From Pyrrhosoma nymphula (taxonomy: Eukaryota; Arthropoda; Insecta; Odonata; Coenagrionidae), in the NCBI GenBank assembly GCA_963573305.1, contig OY754332.1, positions 54,163,559-54,227,558 on the forward strand: 64,000 bases of DNA. The letters are read 5' to 3'. The notes under the pieces were generated by a model, which had not been told where the DNA came from, made no database searches, and saw only the letters and a list, made by a program, of their open reading frames with translations. The position numbers and the translations under genes were made by a program. This document shows positions 47,640 to 57,619 of this stretch, piece by piece. Position 1 is the first letter of the stretch. Every line of letters starts with the position of its first letter.

Positions 47640-47900
47640 TCAAAGCCTATTCCCTTTCTCCTCTTCCCGTTTACCCTAAATCCTCCTGTATATCACGTCC
47701 TTAAGCAACCCTTCGCCCATTATTATCTCTTCCAACCACCTACTCAACCGCCTCCTAATCTCCCCCAGAAACTTCCTCTCCCCAACCACAGTAACGAAAA
47801 TTTCTTCGTTTGCTTTCCTTACCGTTTACCGCATTGTCTCTATCCTCCTCCACACCGGCATCTTAAACGCCTGCAACATATTCTCGTCCTCTTTTCACTG
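47640..47900 (-). pseudogene. LINE family K, C-terminal fragment
   Basis: The minus strand reads ENMLQAFKMPVWRRIE, then RKANEEIFVTVVGERKFL and GEGLLKDVIYRRI. This is the conserved C-terminal region of a widespread insect LINE type (RLEAFEMW.WRR...RKTNEEVL..VGEE...GLL..VIEGRI). Internal stops show it is dead. The same region is seen at 53.3 and 60.9 kb. It encodes the part downstream of the RT and lacks any catalytic motif. Confidence 0.65.
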
Positions 47901-48216
47901 ATTGTTTCTTTCTTCGAAAATATAAAATGCTGTCTATTTGTATGACGGTGAATCAGAGAAACGTCCATCATACAACTTAAATAAGTGTTTTACAAATTCT
48001 AAAAAGCTCAGGTTGTTGAACGCAGTTTGCTACATCGAAGAAAACTTTGCTAAGATCAAGCCAAGACTGCCTTATCACCACCTCTGGAATCGCTTAGCTT
48101 AGTCTTAAGTCAATTTGGCGCGATCTCGAGAATACAAATATTAATTCGCAATCACCTAAATCCAGAAAACGTTTCCAAGCTCCTCTTAAATCGGCGAGTA
48201 CGCCTTGTTGCTCGCC
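47901..48216. other. No gene seen
   Basis: Nothing beyond ordinary sequence was identified. Confidence 0.3.
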
Positions 48217-48299
48217 ATGACGACACCGGTATCCACTGCGCTTAGGGTAGCTTTCGGGCTAAGGGGATAGGGTAGCTAGGGGCTTTAGGGTGTCGTCAT
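48217..48299. repeat. Small inverted-repeat element
   Basis: ATGACGACACC (48217-48227) is the exact inverse of GGTGTCGTCAT (48289-48299). Between them the word TAGGGTAGCT occurs twice. Only 83 bp long, it lies 52 bp from the Penelope-like element. Confidence 0.6.
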
Positions 48300-48351
48300 A
48301 GATCATCTGCCAGTGAGTGTCCACTGATTTACTTTCCTATATATATATATA

Positions 48352-48917
48352 ATGTCTTGGTAGAAAATCGCTCTCGGCGACGATGCACATGCATAAATAA
48401 AACAGTGATACACTAAACAAACACAGAAACACGCAAAAAGGACACTCACAAAAGAAAACTTGTACGTTTCGGCGTCAGGACGCCATCGTCAGCGGTAGAG
48501 GAATGATGAGTCCGCTCTGTTCCCTTGGGAAGGAAAGGGCAGAGAGGAAGGAAGGGGGGTAAGTGCGAATGGATAGTGGTGGGGAGAGAGAGGTGGCTAT
48601 TGGGCTTTTAATTCAATGGGCTAGGTTTAGCCCGGGCTTTTCGAATGCTCTTGTCACCCAAATATGGGCGTATTCACGAATTTTCACGTCAACATTACCG
48701 GCGGATTCAGGAAGGGCTTCTATGATCTCTAGGGAGAAACAATCGTCAAAATTTTGAGAGTGGGAGGCGGTATGTTTGGGAATGGGATCAAGAAAAGGTG
48801 GAGTTTTGGTGGCATGGCGGTGATTGTTCATACGGATATTGAGGGGGTGGTACATTTTCCCACATAGAAGGCAGGGCAGAAATTGCAGGAAAGGCGGTAG
48901 ATGTTGCTGGTGGTACA
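48352..48917 (-). repeat. PLE inverted arm, left
   Basis: Nearly identical inverse of 50473-51041: the encoded 3' part of the endonuclease is the same amino acid for amino acid. Covers the endonuclease end, 3' UTR, hammerhead-like core and terminus. It differs by a one-base shorter C run in the endonuclease. Confidence 0.9.
48459..48496 (-). ncRNA. Hammerhead-like core in left PLE arm
   Basis: On the minus strand: CTGACGA (48492-48486, fits CUGANGA), a hairpin GGCGT-CCTG-ACGCC within 48484-48471, then GAAAC (48470-48466). Stem I pairing is not evident close to the core. Published work has established hammerhead motifs in PLE termini. Confidence 0.55.
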
Positions 48918-49166
48918 ATTGGCCGTAGAGGAAGATCTTTTGAGGGAGGGGGTGGCGGAGGGGCGGAGGAGAGAGCAGCATTTGCACCTCGGGCGTCCGC
49001 ATGTTGAGGAAAGTGGCGGAGGGGGGGCGGTGGGTTGCAGGGAGGGTCTAGTGGATTTTAAAATGTCCCGCAGATTTGAGGGACGCTTATAGGAAATTTT
49101 GGGACATGAAGGTAGGAGGAGGGAAGTAGAGGTATTGTTTTTTAAGATTGGATACAGGTCTTTCAA
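48613..49166 (-). pseudogene. PLE GIY-YIG endonuclease, left copy, frameshifted
   Basis: KISYKRPSNLRDILKS leads from the RT into a cysteine motif CGRPRCKCCSLL and the nuclease core NIYRLSC..C...FYVG. NIY and YVG stand for the GIY and YIG words. Then comes the RMNNHRH helix, and the frame ends EKPGLNLAH. A one-base deletion in the C run near 48846-48855 moves the second half into another frame. In intact elements this nuclease nicks the target to prime reverse transcription. A further frame change separates it from the RT around 49090-49160. Confidence 0.8.
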
Positions 49167-50433
49167 TATGTTTTTTTATGATCCTGTGTGCACCAGGGAA
49201 GAATGTGGTGACAAGGTTAAGTTGGTCAGGTTGGTGGGTCTTGGTCCGAGGGGTATATTTTGCAGTAGGAGACAGGATTTTATTTAAAAGCAACTTCTCT
49301 GGGTACTCTCGTTCTCTGAGGGAGTGATGGAGAGTTTCGATATATTCTTTTAGAGAGGGGGCATTGCTGCAGATCCGGTGGCCGCGGATAGAAAGGGAAT
49401 AAGGGATTGAGCGTTTGGTGTGAGAAGGATGACAGCTGTTAAAATGGAGGTATTGGTCGTGGTTAGTGGGTTTTTTGTGGACGGAGGTGATGAATTTACT
49501 GTCCTTAATTTGGATATTAATATCCAGGAACGTAATTAAGGAGTCAGAAATGGAAGATGTGAAGGAAACTGAGATTGAAGAGTTCAGTGTGGAAATGAAA
49601 GAAGATAAAGAATCACGGCCGTGAGGCCAGAGGACGAATATGTCGTCAATGTAGCGGGCCCAGAAGAGAGGTTTATGTGTTTGATTTTTTAAGAAAGTGG
49701 TTTCGAGATGGCCCATGAACAGGTTGGCATAAGATGGTGCCATGCGAGTACCCATGGCGGCGCCTTTAGTTTGAAGAAAAATTTGATTATTAAAGGAGAA
49801 AGCATTTTTTGTTAAAACCATTTCGGCTAGGCGGATGATGAAATTTGTGGAGGGAAAGTGTGGTTTTGGGCGTTAGGATAAATAAAACTTTAATGAATTT
49901 ATGCCTTCATCGTGAGGGATGGACGTATAAAGGGAGGTAACGTCTATAGTGGCCATGAGTAAAGTAGCATTAGGGGGGATAGAGACGGCGTGGAGAAGGT
50001 CGAGGAAGTGGTAAGAATCTTTGATGAAGGAGGGAAGAGATATGACTAGGGGTTTGAGGTAATGGTCAACAAGTGCTGATATGCGCTCAGTAGGGGAATT
50101 GATGCTGGAGACTATTGGGCGACCGGGATTGTTGATTTTGTGCACTTTCGGGAGCATGTAAAAATGCGGAGTTTTGAAATGAAGGGGTGATAGTATGGCG
50201 ATGTCAGAGGGGGATAGGCCTTCACTTGGGCCGAATTCCTGGAGGAATGAGCTGATTTCTTTTTTAAAATCAGGATTTGGATCATGAGGAAGAGGGGTAT
50301 AGGAGGAAGAATCATTTAATTGCCGTAGACCTTCAGCTATATAGCTTTGCTTGTCAAGAACGACAACTGTAGATCCCTTATCTGCCTTGGTGATGATGAT
50401 CTCATCGTTATTAATTAATTTTTTTAAAGGCAA
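49090..50433 (-). pseudogene. PLE reverse transcriptase, 5'-truncated and frameshifted
   Basis: First frame (50433-49873): ITKADKGSTVVVLD, then YMLPKVHKINNPGRPIVS, then the aspartate motif DVTSLYTSIPHDEG. Second frame (about 49868-49087): QTKGAAMGTRMAPSYANLF, the catalytic YIDDIFVLW, FLDINIQI, and HKKPTNHDQYL with the thumb region. These are the canonical PLE RT motifs in order, and both catalytic aspartate positions are intact. The frames are broken at about 49870 next to a TAA stop, and reading resumes at PKPHFPSTNFIIRLAEMVL. The N-terminal region found in complete PLEs is absent at the arm junction. RT would copy the RNA at the target site. This copy cannot make a full enzyme. Confidence 0.85.
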
Positions 50434-50472
50434 GGGATTCGGGACGCGAATCCACCCAAAAATCTCTCGCGT

Positions 50473-50780
50473 GTACCACCAGCAACATCATCTACCGCCT
50501 TTCCTGCAATTTCTGCCCTGCCTTCTATGTGGGAAAATGTACCACCCCCCTCAATATCCGTATGAACAATCACCGCCATGCCACCAAAACTCCACCTTTT
50601 CTTGATCCCATTCCCAAACATACCGCCTCCCACTCTCAAAATTTTGACGATTGTTTCTCCCTAGAGATAATAGAAGCCCTTCCTGAATCCGCCGGTAATG
50701 TTGACGTGAAAATTCGTGAATACGCCCATATTTGGGTGACAAGAGCATTCGAAAAGCCCGGGCTAAACCTAGCCCATTGA
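50473..50780 (+). pseudogene. PLE GIY-YIG endonuclease, right copy, partial but in frame
   Basis: CPAFYVGKCTTPLNIRMNNH reads without interruption here, because the C run has one base more than in the left copy, and the frame continues to the same EKPGLNLAH end. The first part of the domain (CGRPRCKCC region) is missing, since the inverted copy starts within the nuclease. Its in-frame state shows the progenitor sequence more faithfully than the left copy. Confidence 0.75.
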
Positions 50781-50893
50781 ATTAAAAGCCCAATAGCCAC
50801 CTCTCTCTCCCCACCACTATCCATTCGCACTTACCCCCCTTCCTTCCTCTCTGCCCTTTCCTTCCCAAGGGAACAGAGCGGACTCATCATTCC

Positions 50894-50940
50894 TCTACCG
50901 CTGACGATGGCGTCCTGACGCCGAAACGTACAAGTTTTCT
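50894..50940 (+). ncRNA. Hammerhead-like core in right PLE arm
   Basis: CTGACGA (50901-50907), hairpin GGCGT-CCTG-ACGCC (50909-50922), GAAAC (50923-50927) and then possible stem III AC/GT around the loop GTACAA. Identical to the left arm. A distant GGACTCA (50879-50885) could pair with TGAG(TG)TCC (50944-50952) as part of an extended stem I. Confidence 0.55.
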
Positions 50941-51039
50941 TTTGTGAGTGTCCTTTTTGCGTGTTTCTGTGTTTGTTTAGTGTATCACTGTTTTATTTAT
51001 GCATGTGCATCGTCGCCAAGAGCGATTTTCTACAAAGAC

Positions 51040-51041
<2 letters not shown>

Positions 51042-51124
<83 letters not shown>
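51042..51124. repeat. (TA)n microsatellite, about 41 units
   Basis: An uninterrupted TA run directly follows the right end of the PLE. A short TA run (48339-48351) flanks the left end. It creates chance frames of alternating I and Y. Confidence 0.95.
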
Positions 51125-51126
<2 letters not shown>

Positions 51127-51830
51127 TTCTGCTCTTTTGGTGTTGTTATTCAGGAACTCAATAATTATAAAGAAAGATTAGTTTTATACATTTCAACTTC
51201 ATGCCTCTTGCTTAAGCTAACATCTCTTTTATAGATGATCGAGGTATATTTTATGTGTCAACATGCAGACGTGTTGTTTCAAAAAGAAACATTACATCCA
51301 AGCTACACTTGTTATCGCTCAGCAAAAACAGTTTTTTATTTTTTTAATGTAGTGAATATGATAAAAAACTAACTTTCAACATATACTTGGGAAAAAAATT
51401 TTAATTTAAAAAAAGTTTAAAAGTAAGGGGCTCATATTTATAAATTTTTATTTTATATTTCGGAAACGAAGAGTTGCTGAAATTATTTCGCTACTGAAAT
51501 TATATATTGATAATCAAATTCGGTAAAGAGCTATGCTATGCTCAAAGATGAGCGCTCGAATAGGGTAGACTACGCACGGAGATATATTGGCCGACCAAAG
51601 CACGGAAGGAGAAATGAATGCGTGGGAATATCGAGGAAGCGCGCGGATTGAATATATCATACATATGAAGGATGTTAAGCGAGGAATTATGCGGAAAGAA
51701 AGCAGTTAGGTGAAATGGAAGGGGAGAAAGTAGGAAGCTACAGCAGACAAATCTCCGGGTTGATATCGGCAGGTGATGACATACGGTCACATTTTCAGTC
51801 AAATTATATATGGAGAGGAGTTCCGCGTGT
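51125..51830. other. No gene seen
   Basis: AT-rich, short frames only. Confidence 0.3.
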
Positions 51831-51833
51831 GGG

Positions 51834-52010
51834 GCCTGCCACGATGGGAATATCGGCTCCCCCTCAATCACCAAAGTATCGCTGGACTCGGCTTTAATGG
51901 ATGATCGCTCAATACCTCGCAACTACTACTACCCCTGTTGACTACCGGCAGGCAGTAAGTGCGAAATGGTCTTAGCCGTCGGACCACCAAGCAGTTCCAC
52001 ATGTGGGAAA
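51834..52010 (+). mobile_element. 5S-rRNA-derived SINE, copy 3
   Basis: CCTGCCACGATGGGAATATC, TCAATCACCAAAGTATCGCT, GGACTCGGCTTTAATGGATG and then the shared body word GGCAGGCAGTAAGTGCGAAA with TGGTCTTAGCCGTCG match the 19.5 kb copy along its whole length. The 5S part has several changes in the promoter region. Confidence 0.65.
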
Positions 52011-52089
52011 ACTTTCAGTTTTTTTGCGTGCTCTTGTGGCTAGAGTTTCAGTTGTAGAGTGCGCTACAGATTCATGAGGGATGTTTGGT

Positions 52090-52790
52090 TAGGTTAGTAG
52101 TTATAGAGGTGCCACTGATGCCGTTTTTCCATGCAAGCGTTGGCCGCACAATTCTTTCTCGACACGATTTTCTCCCCTCGCCTCCACCTCCAGGTGTGAC
52201 TTCAAAATCCACGGCCGGCCAAGCAAAGATTTTCCTCGCTCAAAATCCTTACTCAGCCGCCTCATCCTATTGCACACCCTTTGCACCCCCCCCCGCCTCC
52301 CCCCTGCCCCTCTCCCTGCCACCCCTCTCGAGCGGCCCTCAACGGCCTCGCTCCGCTTACAGCCACGTAATTTCCGGCCCAGTGATTACCACCGTCACTC
52401 CTTCGCCTTGAAGGGTTGGCCGGAGATGGGGGAGGGCGGAGAAGGGGGCGCACGGCGGAGCGGAAGGGGGTAGGCCGTGAGGGGTACTTGCGGGGGGGAG
52501 CGGGGGGGGGGAGTGGGTGGTGCCTCCGGGGCGCACGTCAGACGCCCCGAGTCGACGGAGGTCGGCCCCTGCGGATGCTCGCGCGAGTGTTGCGGGGAAG
52601 CTCTTTGGTGTGGGTGATATCTTTGGAGAGATGGATGTGCCAGCCGCTTCCCCTCTGCCGCTTCCGAGCCCTAGTCCCACCGGAGGCCTCCGCTGCCACC
52701 GTGACCTCAGTCGCTTTACAAACGCTCGCACGAGAGTCAGGTCATCCACCACGGGTGTGTATGTGTGGGAGGGGTGGTTAGGAAGGAGTT
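52090..52790. other. GC-rich island 9
   Basis: Very high G+C, with a poly-C tract (about 52286-52295) and poly-G tracts (52480-52515). Frames of 60-172 codons overlap on both strands with no recognisable domain. Possible promoter or regulatory island. Confidence 0.4.
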
Positions 52791-53220
52791 TGGAATGTTT
52801 TATTGGCGACGACAGAGGATGTCCTCTCGTGAGTGGACTTGTGCTGGTTAATCGCTTTATGTGCCCCAACCACATGCCCTTGAGAGAGGGCTTGAGGTCA
52901 TGAAAAGTAAACGTCTATCAAGGATCGGTCAAATTTTCTCAATACAAAATCCGATACTTCTAGCAAGGCATGAAAACAAGTTTGCATGTGTCTTAATCGT
53001 CTGTATGCGCATTGTACGGATCATTATAATAAGAATCATCTATTACAAAGCAGTAACAACGGTGGGGAAGATGAGAGCAGTTCACAATTGGCTTAAAACT
53101 TTTTTTCCATTTTTTTTGTTCATTACGGGCATTCTATCGACTAAGGTTGGTTTAAATGCAGCCACCTCTATTTATCCTTTTACAACCACAGGCCCCTGTT
53201 TCCTCTACATCCCTCTCTAG
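52791..53220. other. No gene seen
   Basis: A frame at 52861-53220 has a hydrophobic stretch but no supporting signal. Confidence 0.3.
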
Positions 53221-53224
53221 GTCA

Positions 53225-56100
53225 GTTCAAGTCCCATCTCCGCGCTTTCACCCCATCTTTTAAGCTTATTCTTTTTTTCCTCCATCCCCGCTTACCCACG
53301 CCCCCATCCCCCTAACACAGCTTTCACCTCGTCCCTTATTACCCGCTCCATCCAATTACACTGCCTCTTCCCAATCTTCACCCACGGATTCCCCTCTTCG
53401 CCCACCACGTGAAGCACTTTCTCGTTTGTCTTCCTCTCCGCCCATCGCACCTTTTTCATCCTTCCCACACTCGCGCATTTCAAATGCCTCCAATCAACTC
53501 TCATTCTCCGTTTCCCCTCGGCTCAACTCTTCGCTCCATGTTGCACACTTCACTTTTTCTTTCACCAGTTCTCTGTCATCATCTTTCTCCCTAATGCGAA
53601 CGCCTCTTTTGCTCACTCTAACTTATACCTCATATTCTTAGTGCTATATCCGTTTTCCTTCATGATACTACTCAAATAACTACATTATTTGAAATTCTGT
53701 AGTTATTGCCCTGAATATATCTTTGACCTCGCCTCCTTCGTTCTACAAAATGTCGTTACTTTTTCCCGACGTGTAATCTTCATTCTGTATTCCTTGCATT
53801 AAGAATTATCTTATTCTATAAGGGATATAACCCATTGGCTTACTATTCAATTAACGCCTGCTATTTACATTAAAAATTAACCCAAATTGTCAATAGAAGC
53901 AAAGGAAATAGACTCCTTTGCATATATTTTGGTCATCCAGGTGACTATCCACTGGGAGAAGAGTTTTATCTCGTGAACACGTGTGTGTTGCCCGAGGCTA
54001 TAAGTCCAAGATATGCCGAGTTATATTATAAAGCCTGCTAATTGGGGATCTAAATGGTTAATAAGCATTCTTCCCGCTTTCATTCCTAATTTAAATTATT
54101 TTTAATGACTCATTAATTTGGCATTAGTGTTTGAAGAAAATGTTAATAAGCAGTATTTTTTTCAAGTTTCCTAATTCATGGCATCCGGCTCTCCATCTAC
54201 TGCTCTGAACTGCGCCAAATGGGCCATTTAAAAGTTTAGTGTGGGTATTCTATTTCTACCGTATACTCCTATCTTCATCAGTGTCCTCATTTGCTTTCCG
54301 CACTTCTCTCTGCCGTCTACCCTTTTAAAATGAGCGAAACATTCTCACTCTGCCCCACATTCCTTTCCACAAGCGTTCTTTCATCATGGCAGGAGCCTTT
54401 AGTGTTGTCTTCCCCTCCAGAGACCCGAACTGGTCTTCACCGAACGAATCGTCCCCTCTCTCCTCCAACCTTCCATTAATGACTCAAAGTACAACGTTTT
54501 CGTGTGAAATAAACTAATTTCCCAATAGCCTTCACATTCCGACGCTTATTTCTTTTTCAGATTAGGGGTGAGCACCGTTTTCAATAAGTCTTTCTGCCAA
54601 AATACCTCCTCGAAAATTCGACGGAAATGTTCGGAAAAATCTTTGTATTTCATTTTTCCTGAATTCTTCTGTAGATCTAATGAGAGACCATATATTAAGA
54701 GAGCTTTGGTATTTATGTTTGGTACAAGCCTCTCTTTCACGCTACATAGTGTTCCTAAACTGAGGCTCTTCTTACCAAGGGTTTATTGCTTTTACATTCG
54801 TTATTACTTTTTCACAAATTCCTTCCACCTATCTTGGACCTTTTCCGGTTAGATTAACTCCTCCCTTTTCTCGTCCTTTATTTCTGGTACTTCTTGCTCT
54901 CTCTTACTGCAAGGTTACATATTCACCTTCAAATTAAACTTTTGAATTTCTTTTCCTCTATGTATCCTCTCCATTTATTTGCATTGTCCCCACCACGCTT
55001 CCTTTTCCTTGCTTGATCTCAGCGTGAGTCTGTTGTTCATTTCCTCTTACCTCCATCTATCCAACTGCATACTCACGTTTCCCATTTCCGTCTTTGCTTA
55101 ATCTTCCTAAATGTTTCCTATATTATCCAAAGCTTCATAGCCCTTTTCGTGATAATGATCACCATTGTTTTCCCACCTGCTTTCTCTATTCCAGTCAATT
55201 ATTTCCTTTATCTTTTATTTGTTTAATGCACATTTTACCTTCCCATTCCAATAATACTAACTAATAACTTTTGGCATTATTTTGCCTATAATTCTATCAC
55301 TCCATCCTTATCCTTTACCTTAGTGGTTTGGAATCTAAACTCACATTTCATAGGCATTAGATTATTTACATACTCCGCACAATGACCTGGGAAGTTTTTA
55401 CTTAGTTTCTAAAAATATTCTCAAGAATGATAAAATTTATCTGAGGCATTTCTACTCCTACTGGTCTTTTTTTGTCTGCACTAACGACTGTGATTTTATC
55501 TGCACCGAGTGCTTAATTTTACTAATTTATTTCTCCTGAAATACTCAACTGTCTTCTCGTCGAGGCCATTTCATATCCCCTTCCTCTTATTATTCTCATA
55601 GTAGGAATCTAGACACTCCCTACGCACCTGCTTCCCTACCGTCTCACCTTTCCCCTGCCACCGTATTCCAATTCCACATCACCGTTAGAAATTTCTCACC
55701 CATAACTTCCTCGTTTTGATCTTCTAGTTCTTCGCACATGTCAACTAATCCTTCCAACTCTGGGTATTTAATCATGGAAAACAGCTAAATTAACCAAGTA
55801 CGCTTTCATTTCGACTACTAAAACATCACTCACCTGCCATCAAATTATTACAATTTTCCCTGTTTCTTTTTTAGTACAACAACAGCCCCTGTATCAACTT
55901 ACCTCCTCTTCAGTGTAAATTACTCTAAATAACAATTCCAAACCCTACCACCTCGATTCGGATTACTTCAACATATCCTTTATCATAATGAGGAATGTAT
56001 ACCAACATTTCATTGCCCTAACATCTGCTTTATGTTTGCCAGCTTTGACAACAGTCAGGATCTCAAAGTCGTCCTGATATTCCATGTTTATATTTTTAAT
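53225..56100 (-). pseudogene. LINE family K, long degraded copy (antisense)
   Basis: The C-terminal part is clear. On the minus strand GRMKKVRWAERKTNEKVLHV, then VGEEGNPW and KRQCNWMERVIRDEV, lie at 53504-53292, preceded in another frame by ESLEAFEM. Further upstream on the same strand scattered words fit RT-type LINEs: EDQFGSLEGKTTLKAP near 54440-54390 (cf. EEQFGF..GKGTRDAI) and KVQDRWKEF near 54845-54820. Stops and frameshifts are frequent. The 5' limit is uncertain: beyond about 54.9 kb only composition and weak similarity support it. Confidence 0.5.
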
Positions 56101-56735
56101 TTTTTTCTTGTCTAATTTTAATCCCACTTTCCGCATATCAGCTATTTAGCGAGGATATTGTAATATAACGACCGCGGGTACTTAGCCTATTATCTCGCAA
56201 CTGGAAGCCTCAACTGACCAACAGAGATGTGTGTTGCATTATTCAGGGTTCAATCATTAATAATTTGTCTCCATCATGCTCCTGGGAATTTGTAATGGGG
56301 CTAGTTTTCCGCAACCATATTTTGCATGCACTCAGCAAGCCACCTCACTGAGGTTAGATGCCTTTTGTAGGCTCTTCACTGAGGAACGGATGCAGCGCGG
56401 ATTGAATCTTCGACGCTTCAACCTATCTGGAGTGGATGTCTCTGCTTGAAGCAAGACTCCTTTCTTCCACCAGTCCAGCGTTATGGGCCACCAGAACGTG
56501 GTAGAACTTCGATCCCGTCAAAGTCGGTTTATAGTTAGAGTCAACGTGAATTCAAACGCGAGTTCAGTATACTGGAGTTTACGGAGGCGCTTAAGATCGC
56601 TTAGGCGTCCGCCGTGATAATTGTCAACTTCCAAGTTCAATCAGTCCCAACTTTCACGTTCTCGGTTGATCTCAGTGCATGTGCAGTTATTATTATGATT
56701 AAAGTAATCTAGTGGTTGAGGTAGAATTAAACGGA
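56101..56735. other. No gene seen
   Basis: No recognisable frame or repeat between the degraded LINE and the next one. Confidence 0.3.
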
Positions 56736-56736
56736 A

Positions 56737-57425
56737 GTGAGTGAAAATCATCTAGGTTTTTGGATGCCCAGAGCCCTACCTATAACAGTTGGTGACACCG
56801 AAATATCATACTCAAATTGTGTTAAAAACCTGGGTGTCACGACGATGTGTAACTTGTCTTGGCAGAACCATGTGCAAGCCGTGTGTGATAAGGTTAATAT
56901 GATCCTCTATCAGCTTAAAACCCAAAAAGGCCTTCTGCCACCTCACACTCGCAAGCATCTAGTATCTACGCTCATTTTCCCTCACATCGATTATTGCTGT
57001 CTGGTTTATCAGGATCTAACTGAAGAGCACAATGCTAAGCTTCAACGCCTATTAAATATGTGCGTTAGGTTTATTTTCAACATAAGTAAGGATGATCATA
57101 TTTCCACTTATTTTAACCGTCTTGCATGGCTAAAGGCAAAAAACAAGAGAAAATACTTGCTTGGTACATACCTCTACTGTCTTTTCAGAAATGAACAACC
57201 TAATTACCTGAAGCAATTTTTTTCTGTCAGAAATAATAAGTCCAACATTTTGACTAGAATGGCCCCTGATTTTCTCATCACCCCCCAACACAGAACGACA
57301 ACTTATGAAAAATCTTTCTCTGTGGTCGGAGCACGATTATGGTACAGTGTTCCAAAGGATGTGAAGATTCTGTCTCTTTGACTGTTTTTAAGCAAAGATT
57401 TTTTCGCTATATACAAACTCTCTAA
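56737..57425 (+). pseudogene. Jockey/CR1-like LINE, 3' part of ORF2
   Basis: The frame reads VKNLGVTTMCNLSWQNHVQA, LISTL-type LVSTLIFPHIDYC, LQRLLNMCVRFIF and GARLWYSVPKD. This is the region that follows the RT domain in Jockey/CR1-type LINEs. The catalytic motifs lie upstream in an intact element and are missing here (5' truncation). A single-base frameshift near 57380 puts the last 15 or so codons (TVFKQRFFRYIQTL, stop 57423-57425) in another frame. A 3' UTR follows and ends in CAATAAATAAATAATAATAA near 57617. Confidence 0.7.
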
Positions 57426-57619
57426 AATGTATAACTTCTGTTGTTATTTATTCTCTTTTATATTCTCATGTTATTTTCACTATAATGTATCTACCCATCC
57501 CTATATTTTCCCCCTATAAATTTTTGTTATTTGTCTATTATGAGCTCTATTGTATTGTATAACCCCATTATGTTCTTAACGGACAAGTCCAAGAACAATA
57601 AATAAATAATAATAATAAG
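57426..57619 (+). other. LINE 3' UTR with TAA-rich tail
   Basis: AT-rich 3' UTR of the preceding LINE (GTTCTTAACGGACAAGTCCA hairpin at about 57572-57591), finishing in TAAATAAATAATAATAATAA. The next element starts directly after this tail. Confidence 0.55.

Larger units (their letters stand above)
48352..51041 (-). mobile_element. Penelope-like retroelement with inverted 3' end
   Basis: The minus strand from about 50470 to 48352 encodes an RT followed by a GIY-YIG endonuclease, the defining pair of Penelope-like elements (PLEs). The 5' part of the RT is missing. Upstream of it, on the + strand, a second copy of the element's own 3' 570 bp is attached in reverse (50473-51041). Both outer ends therefore read ATGTCTTGGTAGAAAATCGC inward, with small differences. 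The element sits between TA repeats (48339-48351 and 51042-51124). PLEs are known for 5' truncation and for partial or inverted terminal copies. A frameshift in the RT and one in the left endonuclease make this copy non-autonomous. Confidence 0.85.
50473..51041 (+). repeat. PLE inverted arm, right
   Basis: Begins inside the endonuclease coding region (GTACCACCAGCAACATC) where the similarity to the left arm starts, and runs to ACAAAGACAT before the TA repeat. The inner junction with the truncated RT lies within about 50455-50473. Confidence 0.9.

Noticed and set aside
50944..51234. Frames with long IY repeats
   Set aside because: Pure translation of the TA microsatellite.
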